From: an uncultured Kiritimatiellota bacterium
Lineage (GTDB): Bacteria > Verrucomicrobiota > Kiritimatiellia > RFP12 > UBA1067
Assembly (NCBI GenBank): GCA_934667425.1
Contig: CAKULV010000089.1
Span: 1-6,058, forward strand
DNA: 6,058 nt
Reading direction: 5' to 3'
Shown here piece after piece: positions 1 through 3,895 of the stretch (within the stretch, counting starts at the first letter, position 1; each line of letters opens with the position of its first letter). A model generated the notes under the pieces. It searched no databases. It was not told where the DNA came from and saw only the letters and a list, made by a program, of their open reading frames with translations. Both the position numbers and the translations under genes were made by a program.

Positions 1-569
1 TCCTTCGTCAGGAAAAGGGCTCGGTTGAGCCAGAACACGCTCTCCGCCCACTCCCTGCCGCTTTGGGACTTGAAGGGTTTCGTCGTATAGTCATTGCCGG
101 TAACAAGGTCTGAATCGGTCTGTGCCAAGTGATAAACGCCTTCTTCCCGCGTCAAGAGCCCACTTGGAACGGGGATTCCGAGTTTCGTCAAGCCAATTGC
201 ATCAGCCATATCCTTAAGACTGCCAGTAAGGGGGGATCGATTTGACAGAATGGTGGATTCCGCGTACACGACTTTGTTCGTATACCACCGCTCACGCACA
301 AAAACATGTCGACACACAGCGACGTCCAGTTCATAATGTCCACTTTGCAGGGATGACAGCGACACAATTGGGCACTCGTAGACGAAGCTGTCCAGCCCCG
401 TGTCGATACTACGGCATCGCAAATTGCCCATGTCCCATAGCAACCCCGAAATGGTACTTTTCCCATCCTTGACATACGACAAGGAAATATCGATAGAACC
501 GTTCGCGCCAAGAACCGACATTCCTCCTATGAGGATGCAGGCAACAAGAGAAACATTGCACATATTCAT
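1..569 (-). CDS. Secreted protein of unknown function, C-terminus cut by the window edge
   Basis: The frame runs open from an ATG at 569 to the left edge, giving 189 full codons with no stop, so this is the 5' part of a longer gene. The first 22 or so residues look like a signal peptide: a hydrophobic stretch (SLVACILIGGMSVLGA) with likely cleavage after Ala22. It is odd in having no Lys or Arg before the hydrophobic core. LVAC at residues 8-11 resembles a lipobox but lies too near the N-terminus to trust. The mature part is polar, with alternating hydrophobic residues that suggest beta strands, and has cysteines at 52, 66 and 86. I recognise no family. No strong ribosome site precedes the ATG; an in-frame ATG at 614 would add 15 residues (MLFFIVITGKWNEVE) but also lacks one, and Met3 at 563 is another option. 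Its codons are less GC-rich at third positions than those of the genes to the right. Reading frame is well supported; function is unknown. Confidence 0.72.
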   Translation of the reverse strand, partial: MNMCNVSLVACILIGGMSVLGANGSIDISLSYVKDGKSTISGLLWDMGNLRCRSIDTGLDSFVYECPIVSLSSLQSGHYELDVAVCRHVFVRERWYTNKVVYAESTILSNRSPLTGSLKDMADAIGLTKLGIPVPSGLLTREEGVYHLAQTDSDLVTGNDYTTKPFKSQSGREWAESVFWLNRALFLTK

Positions 570-811
570 CTCAACTTCATTCCATTTTCCTGTGATAACA
601 ATGAAGAACAACATGTTTTGACTTCTGCACAGGAAGACTTAAATGTCCGGTGTAAACTTTATTTTCACCTGTATCAGGGTCTTTAGCCTCATATTGGTAT
701 GACATGTTAACCGTATAAGAGATAATCCAATCAAACTCTATCGTCAGTTCATTTCAAGGGGAAATTCATTCTCGCCAAACTGGCCGTTTCTTTTTCTTTC
801 AGCGTTACGCA
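570..811. other. AT-richer intergenic gap downstream of the GH20-like gene
   Basis: This 242-nt gap separates two minus-strand genes. Apart from the short frame at 577-705, I see no RNA gene, no clear intrinsic terminator after the glycosidase stop (only a 4-bp GCCA/TGGC hairpin near 776-785 without a T-run), and no convincing -35/-10 pair for the leftward secreted-protein gene. Minus-strand purine-rich sequence (GAAAGAAAAAGAAA) lies just after the glycosidase stop. The base composition is clearly more A/T-rich than that of the genes to the right. Confidence 0.5.
577..705 (-). CDS. Possible small protein (42 aa) or remnant of one
   Basis: An ATG at 705 opens a 42-residue frame ending at a TGA (579-577), 7 nt before the ATG of the secreted-protein gene, as in a tight operon. 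The translation reads like real protein: MSYQYEAKDPDTGENKVYTG, then alternating hydrophobic residues and a basic His/Cys-rich tail (HCYHRKME). The same frame is open upstream to 753 and adds residues of similar character (NELTIEFDWIISYTVN) but with no standard ATG. No Shine-Dalgarno sequence is visible before 705. It may be a short gene, the C-terminal end of a broken gene, or a chance open frame. Low GC at third positions sets it apart from the flanking glycosidase gene. I do not recognise a family. Confidence 0.35.
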   Translation of the reverse strand: MSYQYEAKDPDTGENKVYTGHLSLPVQKSKHVVLHCYHRKME

Positions 812-2389
812 TTAAAGCTCTGATGCCGGCTCGTTGGCCATCTTCATGAAGGCTGGCAGGTCGATGTAGCTGTGCCGCCACGTGGTGTACATTATGCCTC
901 GCGCACCATTTGTGCGGCGCACCACGTCGCGCCAGCGCCTCGAATACTCGAACGGCGGCTCTTCGTCGTAATACGCGGCGGCAAGAGTCCTGAACCCGTT
1001 GTCGGAAAAGAACTTCATCGACAGTTCGCTCTTGCGGTCGTACCAGCAGGCTATCGTGATGTCCTTCGGTATGCCCTTCCATGCGTCCCTGAATCCGCCA
1101 CGGCTGTTGTAATACGGCTCGACGGCGTTGTGGTTCGGGTCGATCATGTCGCTCCACATGAAGATATCGGCGTCGGGGTGCGCCTTGCGGATGATTCCGT
1201 GCAGGCGCGTGATGGCATCCGCGTAGATCTGCCCCATGGTGAGGCCGCGGGCGCGGCAGGCGGCGCACTGGTTGCCGTTGCGGAACTCGTCGATGGACAG
1301 GAACCACTTCCTCGGCGACAGCGCGCGCTCTATCTGCGCGGCGGAGTCCGGCGCCACGCGCACGTAAAGATCCGGCTCGCTCAGGCACATCGAGACCTGC
1401 TCTCCATCGACGACCGCCGGCGCATATGCGCTGAACATGAGCCTTTCGCCATCAGGGATAGAGGATGTCGATGGACGCGCGAGCCGCACCACGTCCTTGC
1501 CCTGCCTCCATGCCGGATATGTCGGACGCGGCACGACATAATCCCTGCCCTCCACATACACCTTTCCGTCTGTCACGCTCCTGAGGGAACGTGGTGCACC
1601 AGGACGCAACAGCACGTCGCAAGGAGGGATCTCGGCAAGCGTCTGGTTGCGAAGCTCCAGGTCGCCGCCGGACACTCCACCCCAAAAGCCAGTATACAGG
1701 TAATACTCACTGGAGCCTATCGAGTTGAAGTCGTATGTGACCGGGGCCCAGTCCTGCGTAGGCGAATACTTCACGGTGAGGCGTTCCTTCTCGTGCCACT
1801 GCTTCGCGCCGCACTCCACCACGCTGACCTTGAACGGCATCTTCGCCTCAAGGCCGACCGTGCGGAACTCGAAGCGATACCTGTAGCGGCGATGCGGAGT
1901 CACCTTGAGACGCTGGATGGTGCGGCAGAAGCCTTTCGTCTTCTGCCATTCGGACTGCTTGGCATTGACGTCCCTGCGAACCGCCGAATCCTCGTCGAAC
2001 ACGATTTCGCCGCCACGGACGACGAACGGGACATCCTCCACCGGAACGCCCTCAAGCGCACTCATGCCGTAGTTCTGGAGCGCCCCGTAGCCAAACGACC
2101 AGATCGCCGGTATTATCTCAAGGCCGTTCTCCGAGCAGATTCGCCTTATCGCATCAAGGCGGTCGTGCCGATCCTTCGGCCAGAACCGCATGAAGTCGAG
2201 CCCGCACGACAGCAGGATTCCGTTGAACCCTCCCGCCCTGGCAGTCACCGCGACATTCGATACCGTTGCCACATTCGCATCTTCGGTCATCGGCACGGAT
2301 ACGTATACCCAGCGATTGGACATCTCCCCGGCAACGGATACAAGCGGGAGAACCATCACGGAAACAGACGCCAACACTATTGATTTCAT
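812..2389 (-). CDS. Secreted GH20-like TIM-barrel glycoside hydrolase, specificity unknown
   Basis: A 525-residue exported protein. The start at 2389 is chosen because it gives a signal peptide (Lys2, hydrophobic core to about Ala20) and because AGGAGGGG lies 8 nt upstream; an in-frame ATG at 2482 falls inside a palindrome and is rejected. Residues 53-102 look like the first strands of a TIM barrel (GGFNGILLSCGLDFMRFW, then EIIPAIWSFGYG). Residues about 150-265 are strand-rich and look like an inserted beta-sandwich, perhaps a carbohydrate-binding module. The barrel resumes near 340. WFLSIDEFR (362-370) carries an Asp367-Glu368 pair like the catalytic Asp-Glu of family 20 hexosaminidases; CAAC (375-378) may bind metal or form a disulfide. 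MWSDMIDPNHNA (411-422), ACWYD (447-451) and YTTWRHSY (501-508) look like later strand ends lining an aromatic pocket. Family 20 enzymes remove beta-linked N-acetylhexosamines, but substrate here is not established, and a catalytically different barrel protein is possible. It is transcribed away from the CBM48 gene. Confidence 0.7.
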   Translation of the reverse strand: MKSIVLASVSVMVLPLVSVAGEMSNRWVYVSVPMTEDANVATVSNVAVTARAGGFNGILLSCGLDFMRFWPKDRHDRLDAIRRICSENGLEIIPAIWSFGYGALQNYGMSALEGVPVEDVPFVVRGGEIVFDEDSAVRRDVNAKQSEWQKTKGFCRTIQRLKVTPHRRYRYRFEFRTVGLEAKMPFKVSVVECGAKQWHEKERLTVKYSPTQDWAPVTYDFNSIGSSEYYLYTGFWGGVSGGDLELRNQTLAEIPPCDVLLRPGAPRSLRSVTDGKVYVEGRDYVVPRPTYPAWRQGKDVVRLARPSTSSIPDGERLMFSAYAPAVVDGEQVSMCLSEPDLYVRVAPDSAAQIERALSPRKWFLSIDEFRNGNQCAACRARGLTMGQIYADAITRLHGIIRKAHPDADIFMWSDMIDPNHNAVEPYYNSRGGFRDAWKGIPKDITIACWYDRKSELSMKFFSDNGFRTLAAAYYDEEPPFEYSRRWRDVVRRTNGARGIMYTTWRHSYIDLPAFMKMANEPASEL

Positions 2390-2397
2390 GGCCAAGG

Positions 2398-2405
2398 CCC
2401 CTCCT
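2398..2405 (-). promoter_or_regulatory. Ribosome binding site of the GH20-like gene
   Basis: On the minus strand AGGAGGGG sits 8 nt before the ATG at 2389. It is the strongest Shine-Dalgarno sequence in the window and decides the start: the signal peptide begins exactly at this ATG, not at the upstream in-frame ATGs at 2482 or 2410. Confidence 0.8.
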
Positions 2406-2434
2406 GTCATTCTACAGTTACTCTTATCGGGCGC

Positions 2435-2464
2435 ATTGTACCAAACATCGCCACCCAACCGCAA
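2435..2464 (-). promoter_or_regulatory. Candidate sigma70-type promoter for the GH20-like gene
   Basis: On the minus strand, TTGCGG (2464-2459) is followed after 18 nt by TACAAT (2440-2435). The -10 box matches consensus at 5 of 6 positions; the -35 box keeps only the TTG. Transcription would start near 2428, giving a leader of about 40 nt before the ATG at 2389. The palindrome at 2471-2521 begins 6 nt upstream of the -35 box. Confidence 0.45.
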
Positions 2465-2470
2465 TACATG

Positions 2471-2521
2471 CTTAAGCAGCACCCTTATCCCGGAAAATCC
2501 GGGATAAGGGTGCTGCTTAAG
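2471..2521. repeat. Perfect 24-bp inverted repeat with AAA loop between divergent promoters
   Basis: The arms 2471-2494 and 2498-2521 are exact reverse complements, separated by AAA (2495-2497). The left arm begins CTTAAGCAGCACCCTTATCC and ends CGGA. No T-run follows on either strand, and the two flanking genes are transcribed away from it, so it is not a normal terminator. Its centre (2496) is 32 nt from the nearest -35 base on the left (2464) and 31 nt from that on the right (2527). It could be an operator, a cruciform-forming element, or a REP/MITE-like dispersed repeat that inserted here. The repeat itself is certain; its role is not. Confidence 0.95.
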
Positions 2522-2526
2522 GCATC

Positions 2527-2555
2527 TTGCAAAAAGGAATCGGTTTTTGTATAAT
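2527..2555 (+). promoter_or_regulatory. Sigma70-type promoter of the CBM48 gene
   Basis: TTGCAA (2527-2532) lies 17 nt, the optimal spacing, before a perfect TATAAT (2550-2555). The -35 box matches consensus at 4 of 6 positions. Transcription should begin near 2562, leaving a leader of about 48 nt. The -35 box begins 5 nt after the palindrome ends, so a protein bound to the palindrome would touch RNA polymerase. Confidence 0.7.
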
Positions 2556-2571
2556 ATCCGTGTTTTATTAA

Positions 2572-2588
2572 TTGGACATGGTGTCCAA
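2572..2588 (+). promoter_or_regulatory. Small hairpin in the 5' leader of the CBM48 mRNA
   Basis: TTGGACA (2572-2578) pairs perfectly with TGTCCAA (2582-2588) around a TGG loop, 21 nt before the ATG at 2610. It lies about 10 nt from the predicted transcript 5' end, where it could protect the mRNA from decay, or it could be a DNA operator. The stretch after it (TTAAAAAAAGAGAACAAAG) is A-rich with no proper Shine-Dalgarno sequence, only AGAG at 2600-2603. Confidence 0.45.
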
Positions 2589-2609
2589 GGTTAAAAAAAG
2601 AGAACAAAG

Positions 2610-2960
2610 ATGAAGAAGCAAGTGAAAACCGCCGCAAAGCCCGCGACGAAGCAGCCGACAACCAAGGCAATCAAGAAATGCGCGGCATCAAAGCCGGTGC
2701 TTAAGAGCGTCACGTTCACCGTGCACGCCGAAGCTGGACAGGATGTCCGCCTGGCGGGATCCTTCACGGACTGGGAGACACAGGCTAAGAAGATGGCGTT
2801 CAAGAAGCAGAACGGCGTCTATACCGCGACCGTCAAGCTCGCCCCTGGCGAGTACCAGTACAAGTTCATCATCGGCGACAAGTGGGCGACCGATGACCAG
2901 AACACGGAGTTCGTGCCGAACGACAAGGGTACGTTCAACTCCAAGCTTGTGGTCAAGTAA
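2610..2960 (+). CDS. Stand-alone CBM48/AMPK-type glycogen-binding domain protein with basic tail
   Basis: A 116-residue protein with no signal peptide, so probably cytoplasmic. Residues 1-32 are a Lys/Ala/Thr/Pro-rich basic tail, likely disordered. Residues 33-116 form one CBM48 (isoamylase N-terminal / AMPK beta) domain of the Ig-like early-set fold. The glycogen-contacting residues known from AMPK beta are all present: Trp55 (GSFTDW), Lys85 (YQYKF), Trp92 (DKW) and Asn110 (GTFN). The family normally sits beside a catalytic domain in branching or debranching enzymes or kinase subunits; here there is none, so the protein itself probably only binds an alpha-glucan such as glycogen, or regulates an enzyme acting on it. 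It has its own good promoter, a weak A-rich translation start, and a terminator just after the stop. Its last 8 nt overlap the end of the opposing gluQ gene. Domain call is strong; the biological role is inferred. Confidence 0.88.
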   Translation: MKKQVKTAAKPATKQPTTKAIKKCAASKPVLKSVTFTVHAEAGQDVRLAGSFTDWETQAKKMAFKKQNGVYTATVKLAPGEYQYKFIIGDKWATDDQNTEFVPNDKGTFNSKLVVK

Positions 2961-3894
2961 AGCCTTGATAGACAAGCGGCTCCTGCGGCAGACACGCAGG
3001 ATCGAAACGACCGATCAGACTATCTAGCCTGGTCGGTTTTCTTTTGCCCAGGATTCCTGAAGCGTGGGCAAGAAATCCGATTATCTCATCCGGCGACACC
3101 CCTGCGGCGCGATATGCCGAAATGCGCGTATCCCCGTGGCGTTTCGCCAACCGCCGTCCATCCGGTCCCACGACAAGCGGCACATGGAAGAATGCGGGAC
3201 ACCTCAACCCAAGCGCATCGTATATCAGCATTTGCGGCGGTGTCGCTGGCAAGAGATCGTCTCCGCGCACGACCTCGGTAACGCCCATGGCCGCGTCGTC
3301 GACGACCACCGCGATCGCGTATCCGGCGCCATGCTCGTCTCGCGCAAGCGGGAAGTCGCCAAGCCTGGAAGACACGTCCATTGAATAGCGTCCGGCAAAG
3401 CCATCCACGAACTCAACACGCGCCCCGTCTGGCGTTCTGAACCGCCAGCACGGCTGCCGGCGAACGTCTTCATTGGCGGCGATGAACGAAGCTGCCTGGC
3501 GCCACGTCTGGAAGCGCCCGCGGCAAGTGCCGGGATAATGCAGCTGCTCCCCCTCGTGTGGAGCCGACTGCACCGCCTCGACATCGCTGCGAGTGCATAC
3601 GCATGGATACGCGAGCCCCCTTTCCACAAGGGTGTCAATGGCCGTCGCGTACAGTCCCCTGCGTTCGCTCTGCACATGCACCTCGTCCCAGTCGAATCCC
3701 AGCCACCTCAAATCGTCAATGGCCTGCTCGGCCGCCCCCTCCTTGTGCCTCGGATGGTCGAGATCCTCGATGCGCATCACCACCCTGCCATGCGCCTGCC
3801 GCGCGCGCAGCCATGCAATCATGAAGGTGCGCACGTTGCCGAGATGCAGGGCGCCGGTTGGGCTTGGCGCCAGACGACCGACATAACCGGACAT
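2953..3894 (-). CDS. gluQ: Glutamyl-queuosine tRNA(Asp) synthetase
   Basis: A complete 313-residue paralogue of the glutamyl-tRNA synthetase catalytic domain. GluQ-RS activates glutamate with ATP and attaches it to the queuosine base at position 34 of tRNA(Asp), rather than to the tRNA end. The class I signatures are visible: PSPTGALHLGN (10-20, the HIGH-type motif) and RRLAKRHGD (247-255, the KMSKS-type loop). A zinc site of GluQ type is intact: Cys98, Cys100, Tyr120 and Cys124. RIEDLD (41-46) is the usual glutamate/ATP-site stretch. The length is close to the roughly 300 residues of the family and there is no anticodon-binding domain, which separates it from GltX. The ATG at 3894 is 1 nt past the TGA of the upstream RND gene, and no clear ribosome site is present, so coupled translation is likely. 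Its 3' end overlaps the CBM48 gene on the other strand. The enzyme implies that the host makes or salvages queuosine. Confidence 0.93.
   Translation of the reverse strand: MSGYVGRLAPSPTGALHLGNVRTFMIAWLRARQAHGRVVMRIEDLDHPRHKEGAAEQAIDDLRWLGFDWDEVHVQSERRGLYATAIDTLVERGLAYPCVCTRSDVEAVQSAPHEGEQLHYPGTCRGRFQTWRQAASFIAANEDVRRQPCWRFRTPDGARVEFVDGFAGRYSMDVSSRLGDFPLARDEHGAGYAIAVVVDDAAMGVTEVVRGDDLLPATPPQMLIYDALGLRCPAFFHVPLVVGPDGRRLAKRHGDTRISAYRAAGVSPDEIIGFLAHASGILGKRKPTRLDSLIGRFDPACLPQEPLVYQGFT
3010..3045 (+). terminator. Intrinsic terminator of the CBM48 gene, inside gluQ
   Basis: CCGATCAG (3011-3018) pairs with CTGGTCGG (3029-3036) through 8 bp including one T-G wobble, plus an A-T pair at 3010/3037. 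The loop is ACTATCTAGC. The plus-strand T-run TTTTCTTTT (3037-3045) follows at once. It lies 50 nt after the CBM48 stop and is embedded in the 3' coding part of gluQ on the other strand. On the minus strand the stem has no matching T-run, so it should act in one direction. Confidence 0.7.
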
Positions 3895-3895
3895 C

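Noticed and set aside
188..511. A 107-codon minus-strand frame at the left end
   Set aside because: It is out of frame with the longer open frame from 569 to the edge, which has a signal-peptide-like start. Its translation is rich in Cys, Arg and Trp and looks like noise.
872..2383. A 503-codon open frame on the plus strand opposite the glycosidase gene
   Set aside because: It is the antisense shadow of a GC-rich gene. The translation is rich in Arg, His and Pro with no fold-like pattern, while the minus strand gives a signal peptide, ribosome site and barrel motifs.
2390..2482. Extending the glycosidase start upstream to the ATG at 2482
   Set aside because: This would put 31 residues before the signal peptide, would begin inside the 24-bp palindrome and would be upstream of the predicted transcription start.
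2471..2521. The palindrome as a rho-independent terminator
   Set aside because: There is no T-run on either strand and both neighbouring genes are transcribed away from it.
2743..3027. A 94-codon plus-strand frame overlapping the CBM48 gene
   Set aside because: It is a Ser/Arg/Thr-rich shadow in another frame of a well-supported CBM48 domain.
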